This document shows, one piece after another, positions 8,676-17,022 of a stretch of 64,000 bases of DNA. Each line of letters begins with the position of its first letter. Position 1 is the first letter of the stretch. The DNA comes from Stieleria bergensis. Lineage in GTDB: Bacteria; Planctomycetota; Planctomycetia; Pirellulales; Pirellulaceae. The notes beneath the pieces are model-generated. The model was not told the origin of the DNA and ran no database searches. It saw only the letters and a list, made by a program, of their open reading frames with translations. Where the stretch lies: assembly GCA_007745635.1 (NCBI GenBank), contig CP036272.1, forward strand, positions 3,834,866 through 3,898,865, read 5' to 3'. The position numbers and the translations under genes are program-made.

Positions 8676-11024
8676 TCACCGGTTCAACGCATCACCGCCA
8701 GATTCAGCGATGTCGGTATCCGGCCCTGGTAGTGCATAGCTTGGTATATGTAACGCTGCGGCCCCGTTGCCAAAACTTTCCGATTTTGCAGGTTGCTGCG
8801 CGAGATCACCGGATTGCCCGCCCCGCCATGGCGTGGGTGAAGAGGGAACGGGTGCGACCTGTCGGTAGGCATCACTCGGTTGATGCTCGCCAGAGACAGC
8901 CTGCCCGAACCCCATTCTGGCTGCAGCGGCTTGCAACGCTCTGGACGCTGCCTTATCTTTCCCGGGCGTTGCAGCCGGTTGCTCGTCCGGAAGGCTTTGA
9001 TCTGGAGTCAACATCTCCAGCGGCCCCCGATCGGGATGAAACTCCACATCGCCCGAGCAGGCCGATTGCGTGCTGCTGATCCCTTCGTTGATCAACAGCG
9101 TGCCCATGGCTCGCTGCAACTTCACCTGCGCGACCATGAACTGTGCCTGCACCGCGACCAAATCCATTTCGGCATCGGTACGCCGTTGCTGGGCGTCCAG
9201 CAGATTCTCTAACCTGACTCCGCTGCCGGTTTCATCGCCGCCTAGCACTTCCCACTGCAGCGTCAACACTTCCTCTTCTTCAATGGCACTGGTCAACACA
9301 GCACGCTTGCTGGATTGCTGTTTTTCGAGCCGCTCCAAATCGATTTTGGCAGCCTGCACCTCGTATTCAGTGACTTTGATCACCTCGCGCAGACGCTCGT
9401 TGCGACGTTCCAGTTGTAGAAAAGCCTCTCGTGAGCGCGCCCTGGCCGCTCGATTACCGATTGGCAATTCGAACTCTAGTCCCGTTGAAAAACCGGGCTC
9501 GTGAGTGAATTGGTCGCCGAAGGAACGCAGGACCTGATGATCACCATTAAGCTGAGCCAAGTAGCCGTTGAAGATCCAATTCAGTTGCGGCTCAAGCTCG
9601 ACTCGGGAGACCCGCATCTGCAACGCTGCACGGGCGACCTGTTCGGTGGCGGCACCAATTTCACCGCGATACTGAAATGCCTGTGACATCGCATCGCGTA
9701 ACGACAACTGAGTGCCGGATGGTTGCGGTGCCGTATCTGGAATGAACTCCACGCGTGCTTGATTGGTTTCAAAACGGGCCGAGCCAACCAGCGCCGCCAG
9801 GCGAGCTTGCTGAGTTCGAAGCGTCGCCTCCATCTCAATCACTTGATCATTTCGCTTGGCGACTCGCTGCTGAGCCTTGACGAGCTCGACCCGTCCAGCG
9901 TCAAACTTCTGGCGGTTCTTGATCACATTTTCAATCTCACGACCGCGGCGCAGCAATTCACGCTGCTGAACGAATTGCGTCCGCAATTGATACAGTTCCC
10001 AATACGCCGTGATCGCGTCGCTCAGACGCTGCTCGATGTCGCCCCGCATCTGCTGCCAAACGGCCCGATTTTCAATGAATGCATCGGTGAGCAAACGTTC
10101 GTTGTAATAGCGTGAACCACGGGACATCAGGGGCTTGGTCATGCTGACACTGAGCCGTGCATTGCCTTGATTTCGCGGATCAAAGAAGTTGCTGTTACTG
10201 TCCAGAAGTCCCAATTGCTGACGCACGTCCCACTTTGCGCCACTGCGATTCACCTTTTCAATGCCACCGGACAGATTCAAGGATTCCTCATTCAGCCGCC
10301 CCGGTCCACCGGTCGTTAGCAAGTCACCCACCGGTTCGTTGGTCCGGCCAATGTCGGCGCCCAGGATCAGCTTCGGGTCAAAAGCAGCATCTTGTTGGAT
10401 GATTTGCTGATACGTCGCACTGGACTGCAGCTTGGCACCTTCAATGGCTGGGCTGCTATTGAGTGTTTCGATCAGCAGTTCGGACAGTTGCAGTGTGGTG
10501 GGCGTCGCATGCTGAAGCAACGGTTGATCAAGGCGTTTCTCCCACCATCCTACTTTGACCTTAGAGGGGCTGACCCCCGACATCCTTGCGCGACCCGTCT
10601 GGTTCTTGACTGCTTTGCCTTGGTTTGCCGCGTTCTTCTTATCCGTCCCTTTTTGTTCAGCGGGCTGCCGAGTCAGATTCAATGCTTGTTGATTGGCGTC
10701 TGAGCGCTGAATCGCCGGCGCTGCGAGGTCCTGCTTTTGATTCACCTGGTTCTGATTCACTGACCCCGGGGACTCCTTCGTCAGCTTGTCACTGGCAGAG
10801 CGAGATTCCTGGGGCAGCCTGCGCACGGAATCGTTTCCCGCCACAATGGGCTGTGCCAAACGAGACGGAAACGCACCCGCCTGACTGACACTCGGTGGGA
10901 TCAGCGTCGCAGGTTGCGTCGTCGGGTCAATCGGAGGCGTGGCGTGCGACGCGTCGCTTGCCAGTGTCGCAGTCAATGCAATCACTGCAAGGCGTCGTGC
11001 CAGTCGGAAATCCTTTTCCGTCAT
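8676..11024 (-). CDS. TolC-family outer-membrane efflux protein
   Basis: Outer-membrane channel component, about 782 residues when started at the ATG at 11024, which puts a signal peptide (RLARRLAVIALTATLASDASHA) at the N-terminus; the frame is open to 11156. A long Gln/Asn-rich low-complexity region (about 30-170) precedes two TolC-type halves with extended coiled coils, for example EQRLSDAITAYWELYQLRTQ and LLDAQQRRTDAEMDLVAVQAQ. A C-terminal tail of about 100 Pro/Ala/Gly/Ser-rich residues is atypical; TolC proteins are normally 450-500 residues. It is the first gene of the export operon, followed directly by two adaptors and the M50 fusion. Confidence 0.85.
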   Translation of the reverse strand: MTEKDFRLARRLAVIALTATLASDASHATPPIDPTTQPATLIPPSVSQAGAFPSRLAQPIVAGNDSVRRLPQESRSASDKLTKESPGSVNQNQVNQKQDLAAPAIQRSDANQQALNLTRQPAEQKGTDKKNAANQGKAVKNQTGRARMSGVSPSKVKVGWWEKRLDQPLLQHATPTTLQLSELLIETLNSSPAIEGAKLQSSATYQQIIQQDAAFDPKLILGADIGRTNEPVGDLLTTGGPGRLNEESLNLSGGIEKVNRSGAKWDVRQQLGLLDSNSNFFDPRNQGNARLSVSMTKPLMSRGSRYYNERLLTDAFIENRAVWQQMRGDIEQRLSDAITAYWELYQLRTQFVQQRELLRRGREIENVIKNRQKFDAGRVELVKAQQRVAKRNDQVIEMEATLRTQQARLAALVGSARFETNQARVEFIPDTAPQPSGTQLSLRDAMSQAFQYRGEIGAATEQVARAALQMRVSRVELEPQLNWIFNGYLAQLNGDHQVLRSFGDQFTHEPGFSTGLEFELPIGNRAARARSREAFLQLERRNERLREVIKVTEYEVQAAKIDLERLEKQQSSKRAVLTSAIEEEEVLTLQWEVLGGDETGSGVRLENLLDAQQRRTDAEMDLVAVQAQFMVAQVKLQRAMGTLLINEGISSTQSACSGDVEFHPDRGPLEMLTPDQSLPDEQPAATPGKDKAASRALQAAAARMGFGQAVSGEHQPSDAYRQVAPVPSSPTPWRGGQSGDLAQQPAKSESFGNGAAALHIPSYALPGPDTDIAESGGDALNR

Positions 11025-11522
11025 CTGCCGTTGTCTTGGCTGGAGGAGGTGCGGCGGGGGAAAACCCTTACGCACAGTTAGTACTTCTCCTTTTTCGGCT
11101 AGCGCGAGGGTTTCCATCCGTGGTGATGCACAAAATGCCAGTCGCTTCACCAACAACGCATCGAACAGATTGCATTGCCGTTACAACCCGATAGCGAACG
11201 GACAAAACTAGCCTTCCAGCAGGGGCCCGCAAATTGACAACATCGTTGCAGGTTGAACGACCTAAGCAAGCATACGATGCCGAACACGTCTCATGACCCA
11301 CAGGACTGCCGCAGTCCGACCATGCAGGTGGCAATTTTGCATCACTCGATGGAGTAAATCGTTCCTAGAGGGGCAACGGACATACGGGGAAGCAAGACTT
11401 GGCCGGTTACAGAATCTCGTCACGTAGAGGACGGGATTCGTGGCCGGTGACGGGCTGACACGCTTCGTCAACGGCCGAAATCGCAGCCTGACTACTCCTT
11501 CGCCCACCACGTTGTCATCGTT
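11025..11522. other. Divergent intergenic region, no gene recognised
   Basis: About 500 bases between the divergent export operon and the GGDEF/HD gene. Short open frames here lack a plausible start signal and family motifs. Promoters for both directions should lie here, but I cannot place them with confidence. Confidence 0.5.
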
Positions 11523-13937
11523 TTGGTTCGCGTTTATCTCCAGTCGATCCGGCTTGCCCTTTGCCTTGTTTGCATCGGTGCCAGCATCATCCTCGTGAGT
11601 CACTGGCTCGGTCTGCGCGCCGATGAGAATGAACTCAAGCATCAAGCGCGACGCCAGTTGTGCGAAACGATCGCTCTGAACAGTACCAGCCACATTCGCA
11701 AGCAACAATGGCTTGATTTGCAGGTGACCTCAGAGATTTTGGTTGATCGCTACGACGATTTGCTATCGATCGGCATTCGCAATAACTTTGGAGACATCAA
11801 AGCCGACGCTGGACACCACCAAGATCTCTGGGACGACGTTCGCGGCGAGACTCCCAACGTCGCCGGCGTCAGCGTCCCCATTACGCTCAATCAACGCCCC
11901 TACGGCAACGTCGAACTCGTCTTTCGAAATCAGACCCCCTCCTTATTGGTTGGTTTTGCCGAACACCCGCTGATTCGGCTGGTTGTCTTTTTCTGCATCG
12001 CCGCATCAATCGCCTACACGGTCTTCCTAGGCAAAATGATGCGCGTCTTTAACCGCACTCAGGTGATCCCTGACCGAGTGCGCAGTGCCCTGGACACACT
12101 CGCCGAGGGTCTGCTGGTGATGGACGAACGCGGCAAGGTGGCACTCGCCAATCATTCGTTTTCACAAGCGGTCGACCTTCCGACGGACGTCTTGCTGCAG
12201 TCCAGTGCTCAGTCGTTGCCATGGACGGATGCCTTCGATCAACCCTGCAAGACCTTGCCATGGGCAGAAGCTCTGGACGAGCGACGCATGGTCAAAGAAC
12301 GCATCCTGCACCTGCAAGTCACCGACAACATTCGACGTATTTTTTCCGTCAATTCGGCCCCCATCGCGGGCGATCGATCCAATCGCGGCGTCATCGCGAC
12401 CTTCCGCGACGTCACCCAAATCGAAGAGCATCGCGTCGAAATCGAAACCACGCTGCAACTCTTGCAGGAATCCCAGAACGAAATCGAGCGAAAGAACCGT
12501 GAACTCGAAATTCTGGCCAGCCGCGATGCACTGACCGGATGTCTGAACCGCCGCGCCTTCTTTGAACAGTTTGGGAAACTCTGGCGTCGATCGACCAAGC
12601 GGGATCATCACCTCGCCTGCATCATGGTCGACAACGACTACTTCAAACGCGTTAACGATACCTACGGCCACACCGTGGGCGACGAAGTGCTGCGAGAGGT
12701 TTCCAAGATCCTCCTGGAACTCGAAGAAACCGGTGCCGTCGTTTGCCGCTACGGTGGCGAAGAGTTCTGTGTTTTGCTCAGCCAAACGAGCTTCGACCAA
12801 GCCAAACAAACCGCGGAAGAGATCCGGCAACGCATCGAGGCACTGAAACTAGCCGACATCCCCGAATTGACACTTTCGGCCAGCCTTGGCGTCACCGAGC
12901 GCTGCCACGGAGCTCTGGACCCGCAAGCCCTGATCGACCAAGCCGACAGTTGCATGTACGTTGCCAAACGTAACGGACGCAATCAGGTTGTCGGTTACGA
13001 TCCGAATTTGCCTTCCTTTGAACAAGACGTCAAAGACGATGCCGCTGACGAAGCCAAAGCGAGCGTGCCGCCCGAGGCTGTTAGCGCTCTGATTTCCTCA
13101 TTGGCTTATCGCGACGTCTTTACAGCCGAACACTGCCAGCGCGTGGCGATGCTTTGTGATGTGGTTTCGGAAGCCTTTATGGATCAAGGCGATCAGTACA
13201 CGCTTCGTGCTGCCGCTCTGCTGCATGACATTGGCAAGATCAGCGTCCCCGATTCGATCCTGATGAAACAGGGACGCTTGCGTCCAGACGAAATCGAATT
13301 GCTCGACCGCCATGAATCCATGGGTGTGTCACTCATTGAGACGACCTTTGGCGATGCATGCTTGACAGGCATTCTGACCTACCGCAACGCTCACTTTGAT
13401 GGTTCGGGGCGCCGACGGGACCTACCCTGTGGCGTCAACATTCCGATCGGTGCTCGCATCCTGGCGATCTGTGACAGCTATGACTCGATGGTCTCTGATC
13501 AGGTCTACCGAAAAGGATCTTCGCACGAAGTCGCCATTGCTGAACTTCGCCGCTACGCAGGCAGCCAGTTCGACCCGCAACTCGTCGAGCACTTCGCTCA
13601 GGTTGTCAGCGAGTCGACCAGTGAACAGCGCACGAGCGACGAACCGGACACCGCTGTGCAGATTTGTTTCCAAGTTGAACGCATCCTGGAAGCCGTCGAG
13701 CATCAAGACGCTGCAGTGCTGTCGAGTTTGTCATCAAGACTCTCCGTTTACGCTCGCAGCCGTGAAGCAGGGATCATTTCCCAAGCCGCCGATTACCTGA
13801 ATCAAAACTCCCAGCTTGAAGCCGTGCCATGGGAAGGCTTGCTGGCCGCAACCAACGCATTGCTGTCGGAATGCCGCAAAACCGTTGAATTGGTACGGGA
13901 AAACACCCCACAACAACCTCACCTGTTGGCGCGTTGA
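11523..13937 (+). CDS. Membrane GGDEF diguanylate cyclase with PAS and degenerate HD-GYP domain
   Basis: Cyclic-di-GMP signalling protein of 804 residues (TTG start). Two membrane helices (about 9-29 and 150-172) enclose a periplasmic sensor region. A PAS-like region follows (about 185-305: ALDTLAEGLLVMDERGKVAL), then a short coiled coil, a GGDEF domain (about 335-495) with DALTGCLNRRAFF and the active-site signature RYGGEEF, and a C-terminal HD domain with LLHDIGKISVPDSIL. The position of an inhibitory RxxD site before GGEEF is not conserved. In the HD part the usual HHExxDGSGYP reads RNAHFDGSGRRR, so the HH and GYP residues are missing; phosphodiesterase activity is therefore doubtful, while cyclase activity is plausible. 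It stands alone, transcribed away from the export operon. Confidence 0.9.
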   Translation: MVRVYLQSIRLALCLVCIGASIILVSHWLGLRADENELKHQARRQLCETIALNSTSHIRKQQWLDLQVTSEILVDRYDDLLSIGIRNNFGDIKADAGHHQDLWDDVRGETPNVAGVSVPITLNQRPYGNVELVFRNQTPSLLVGFAEHPLIRLVVFFCIAASIAYTVFLGKMMRVFNRTQVIPDRVRSALDTLAEGLLVMDERGKVALANHSFSQAVDLPTDVLLQSSAQSLPWTDAFDQPCKTLPWAEALDERRMVKERILHLQVTDNIRRIFSVNSAPIAGDRSNRGVIATFRDVTQIEEHRVEIETTLQLLQESQNEIERKNRELEILASRDALTGCLNRRAFFEQFGKLWRRSTKRDHHLACIMVDNDYFKRVNDTYGHTVGDEVLREVSKILLELEETGAVVCRYGGEEFCVLLSQTSFDQAKQTAEEIRQRIEALKLADIPELTLSASLGVTERCHGALDPQALIDQADSCMYVAKRNGRNQVVGYDPNLPSFEQDVKDDAADEAKASVPPEAVSALISSLAYRDVFTAEHCQRVAMLCDVVSEAFMDQGDQYTLRAAALLHDIGKISVPDSILMKQGRLRPDEIELLDRHESMGVSLIETTFGDACLTGILTYRNAHFDGSGRRRDLPCGVNIPIGARILAICDSYDSMVSDQVYRKGSSHEVAIAELRRYAGSQFDPQLVEHFAQVVSESTSEQRTSDEPDTAVQICFQVERILEAVEHQDAAVLSSLSSRLSVYARSREAGIISQAADYLNQNSQLEAVPWEGLLAATNALLSECRKTVELVRENTPQQPHLLAR

Positions 13938-14056
13938 CCGGCTTTACGCCTCCCCTACAATCGCTATTGCCCTCTTGCCAGCTGTGATACAATGAGCTGG
14001 AAAATAGGCCGGGCCATCGAGAACCTCGGCATTGGATTTCGCGCCGGTGGAAAGCG

Positions 14057-15232
14057 ATGGATGTGCTGGAACATGATCTAAAGGAATTTGGGTTCGGCGT
14101 TGATCCGTTCAACCCCGGCCACCGACGACCGCTTCACATGGTCGGTGGACTGTCTCGCGACGAGTTGAAGCAGCAAGTCATTCAGGCTTGCCCTCGCGTC
14201 CCCGGTGTGTACGGCATGCTTGATCGCAGCGGCCATCTGATCTACGTTGGCAAAAGCAAATCCCTGCGTTCACGATTGCTCAGCTATTTCAGCGCAGCCA
14301 GTGAGGACGAGAAAGGCGGCCGAATCATTGAATCCGCCAGAGCGATTCAGTGGGAGACTCAACCGAGCGAGTTTGCCGCTCTGCTGCGAGAACATCAACT
14401 GATTCGGTTGTTTGCTCCACGCTGGAATGTGCAAGGCGTTCCCAAACGTCAACAACCCATCTATCTTTGCTTGGGCCGTGACTCCGTCCCACATTTCTAT
14501 CTTTCGCGAAAGATTCCCACCGATCCGCTTGCGATGCAAGGTCCGTTCTATGGTTCGAAACGGATGCGAGTGGCGGTAGAGATTTTGAATCAACTGTTCA
14601 AACTGCGTGATTGCAGCTCTCAGCAAGTGTTCCAGTTTTCCGAACAGCTTTCACTGTTCGAAATGGATCACCGTCCCGGATGTCTGCGGCTGGAGATTGG
14701 CACCTGCTTGGGGCCTTGCGCCGCAGCATGCACTCGCAACGAATACGACGAACAAGTTGGCTTGGCGAAAGCGTTTCTACAAGGCTTGGACCAGCAACCC
14801 ATTGACGCCTTGCAAGCTCGCTTTGACCAAGCCATGGCAAACTATCAGTATGAACTGGCCAGCCGCCTGCATCGCAGCATCAAGGCCATCAGCTATGTGC
14901 AGCGCAAGCTCAGCATGCTGGCCAAAGCTCGCACCAAGTACAACTTCATCTATTCCGTCCCCGGATACGATGGCTGTCACAATTGGTATCTCATTCATTG
15001 CGGCGAAGTCATTGAAGTCGCTTCGGCGCCCAAGAATCCCGAAGGCTATCAGCAGCTCAAACCGACCCTCAAGACCTGGCATGCGACGCTGGAGAGTGAA
15101 AGCCAGTTCGGTCACGGCCCCTTTTCATATAGCATTGGCACGGTCGCACCGTGGTTCCGCAAGCATCCCGAACAACTTGACCGCACCTTTCGCCCCAAAC
15201 AAGCCGGCCGCAAATACCGCCAGCGCGTGTAG
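14057..15232 (+). CDS. UvrC-like GIY-YIG nuclease lacking the C-terminal nuclease half (Cho-like)
   Basis: DNA repair nuclease-like protein of 391 residues; full UvrC is about 600. The GIY-YIG domain is near 45-130: GVYGMLDRSGHLIYVGKSKS, the catalytic Arg in LRSRLLSYF and the metal-binding Glu in AALLREHQLI. Next is the UvrC cysteine motif CLRLEIGTCLGPCAAAC (about 217-233) and a UVR-type helical hairpin (DALQARFDQAMANYQYELASR). The RNase-H-like nuclease and HhH domains of UvrC are absent, as in the E. coli UvrC homologue Cho, which makes the 3' incision in nucleotide excision repair. The ATG is preceded by GGAAAG. It converges with deoC. Role inferred from the family. Confidence 0.83.
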   Translation: MDVLEHDLKEFGFGVDPFNPGHRRPLHMVGGLSRDELKQQVIQACPRVPGVYGMLDRSGHLIYVGKSKSLRSRLLSYFSAASEDEKGGRIIESARAIQWETQPSEFAALLREHQLIRLFAPRWNVQGVPKRQQPIYLCLGRDSVPHFYLSRKIPTDPLAMQGPFYGSKRMRVAVEILNQLFKLRDCSSQQVFQFSEQLSLFEMDHRPGCLRLEIGTCLGPCAAACTRNEYDEQVGLAKAFLQGLDQQPIDALQARFDQAMANYQYELASRLHRSIKAISYVQRKLSMLAKARTKYNFIYSVPGYDGCHNWYLIHCGEVIEVASAPKNPEGYQQLKPTLKTWHATLESESQFGHGPFSYSIGTVAPWFRKHPEQLDRTFRPKQAGRKYRQRV

Positions 15233-15310
15233 CAAGAGCACGCGGCATCCCACCGCTTGGACGGTTCGGTCATGAACTGCCTGGCTCGTTAAGACACTGC
15301 CTGGCTGGAA

Positions 15311-16036
15311 TCAGTACCCTTCGCTGGGGCCGGCACCATCAAACTGAATTTTTTCTAGCCCCAACGCCTCTCGAACCGAATCGAGCAACGGCTGTGATTT
15401 ACTGGTTCCCACGCGAGTCACGCCGATCTCACGTACCTTGATCAAGGTTTCTCGATCGCGCACGCCGCCGGCGGCTTTGACCTGAACATGGTCGGCGGAG
15501 TGTTGACGCATCAACCGCAGATCTTCCAGCGTTGCCCCTCCGGTGCCATAACCGGTCGACGTCTTCACCCAGTCAACGTTCAGTTCGCTGCAGATTTCAC
15601 AGAGTTTGATTTTGTGAGTGTCTTCCAGGTAACAGTTCTCAAAGATCACTTTGACCTTCTGGTTGGCTGCGTGCACCGCTTCGGTAACAGCCTTAATTTC
15701 CGCGGTCACGTACGTCCAATCTCCGCTCAGAACCTTGGATTGATTCACCACCATGTCGAACTCTTGACCGCCATCCTTGATGGCTTGCTCGGTTTCCTTG
15801 ACCTTCATGCTGGTGGTGTGCCCGCCGTGAGGGAACCCGATCGTCGTAGACGCCTGCACCGTGCTGCCAGCAAGCAGTTCGGCACAACGCGCCAAGTAGT
15901 AAGGCATGAGACACACGCTGGCCACATCGTACGCCAGCGCCAGAGCGATGCCCTGTTCCAATGTTTGCTGATCCGTCGTGGGATGCAACAGCGAGTGGTC
16001 AATCATCTTGGCAAAGTCGCTGTACTGAGGAGACAT
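15311..16036 (-). CDS. deoC: Deoxyribose-phosphate aldolase
   Basis: Converts 2-deoxyribose 5-phosphate to glyceraldehyde 3-phosphate and acetaldehyde in deoxynucleoside breakdown. From the ATG at 16036, preceded by AAAGGAA at good spacing, it has 241 residues, the normal length. The Schiff-base lysine is in DWVKTSTGYGTGGA (K158) and the second catalytic lysine in VQVKAAGGVRD (K187); KMIDHSLLHPT fits the family N-terminus. The open frame extends upstream to 16303 through an 11-copy minisatellite that would encode WGDP repeats; I reject that extension because it adds 89 residues foreign to the family and bypasses a good ribosome site. Confidence 0.93.
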   Translation of the reverse strand: MSPQYSDFAKMIDHSLLHPTTDQQTLEQGIALALAYDVASVCLMPYYLARCAELLAGSTVQASTTIGFPHGGHTTSMKVKETEQAIKDGGQEFDMVVNQSKVLSGDWTYVTAEIKAVTEAVHAANQKVKVIFENCYLEDTHKIKLCEICSELNVDWVKTSTGYGTGGATLEDLRLMRQHSADHVQVKAAGGVRDRETLIKVREIGVTRVGTSKSQPLLDSVREALGLEKIQFDGAGPSEGY

Positions 16037-16153
16037 CGTGGATTCCTTTCGTGGTCGAAAACTGGACCGGTGTGGTTTGAATTGGATTGCTGCGAAAATG
16101 GAGCGGGTTAGAACATTCGACGGACAATCGATGAGCCGATAGGCGCGCCCGTC

Positions 16154-16285
16154 ATCGCCCCAGGGATCGCCCCAGGGATCGCCCCAGGGATCGCCCCAGG
16201 GATCGCCCCAGGGATCGCCCCAGGGATCGCCCCAGGGATCGCCCCAGGGATCGCCCCAGGGATCGCCCCAGGGATCGCCCCAGCG
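16154..16285. repeat. 12-bp minisatellite, 11 copies
   Basis: Eleven head-to-tail copies of ATCGCCCCAGGG, nearly identical, with the last copy one or two bases off. It lies in the 5' region of deoC, about 120 bp upstream of the chosen start. Because 12 is a multiple of three, the unit stays open in several frames and creates spurious WGDP-repeat proteins. Confidence 0.95.
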
Positions 16286-16479
16286 ATGAGGCCAGCGATT
16301 CATTCAGCGACCTTTGAAAACGACCGCCCATCCCGCCGCGAAGCCTCGCATCGGTTCACGTTCCCAGTTTAGCATTTCGCATCCGAATCGAGAATCCGTG
16401 ACCTGGCCAGCGAGCGTCTTTGGCCGAAGCTATAGCATTCGGAACAATCGTTACGAATCGCCGTCAGCGGTGTCTATCT

Positions 16480-16956
16480 ATGCCCTTCCCAGGAACAATT
16501 CGAACCTCCGATTCCGCAACGATCGATGACAACATTGCCATGAAAACCGATCTCCTGCAGGTGACCGCCGAACCGCTAGATGTCATCCAGCGTGTCGAAT
16601 CGACGCTGGCCGAGCTAGAGGTCCGTACAAACGATTCTCAGATCGCGACGGACCCGCCAGCGACTTACCTGCGCATCGAACCTTCGCACGGGCCACAGCC
16701 ACCGGCGTTTCGCGATGCCGGGGTCGCAAAGATCCGTCCTCGTCGCCGATCGAAGGCCCAGGACGATCCAGAGAGAGTCCAATCCAGCAGCGAAAACAGA
16801 GCATCATTCCCGCTGACTGATCATGCCCAAAACATCATTGATCAGCTTAGGGAATGGTCACTGCGTTTGGACGCAAAACAGCATCAATTGGATCATCGCG
16901 AACAGACTCTCAACCGCCGAGAACGCCTGCTACGTCAGATGGCCTCGGAGCTCTAG
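16480..16956 (+). CDS. Small hypothetical protein with C-terminal coiled coil
   Basis: Predicted soluble protein of 158 residues from the ATG at 16480 (open to 16420; another ATG at 16540). I do not recognise the family. The first two thirds are polar and probably disordered (Pro, Arg and Ser rich). The last 40 residues form a clear heptad coiled coil, including REWSLRLDAKQHQLDHREQ and LNRRERLLRQMASEL. There is no signal peptide or membrane segment. It stands alone between deoC and the flavoprotein gene. Coding status rests on the length and the well-formed coiled coil. Confidence 0.55.
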   Translation: MPFPGTIRTSDSATIDDNIAMKTDLLQVTAEPLDVIQRVESTLAELEVRTNDSQIATDPPATYLRIEPSHGPQPPAFRDAGVAKIRPRRRSKAQDDPERVQSSSENRASFPLTDHAQNIIDQLREWSLRLDAKQHQLDHREQTLNRRERLLRQMASEL

Positions 16957-17022
16957 CCCCGTCACTTCCCGGCCAAAGCCCATTCAACAACCCCGCGCAA
17001 CATCGCTGCCTGATCACCGCGT

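Noticed and set aside
16037..16303. N-terminal extension of DeoC with WGDP repeats
   Set aside because: It is the translation of a 12-bp minisatellite plus non-homologous codons; a good ribosome site and normal family length support the ATG at 16036.
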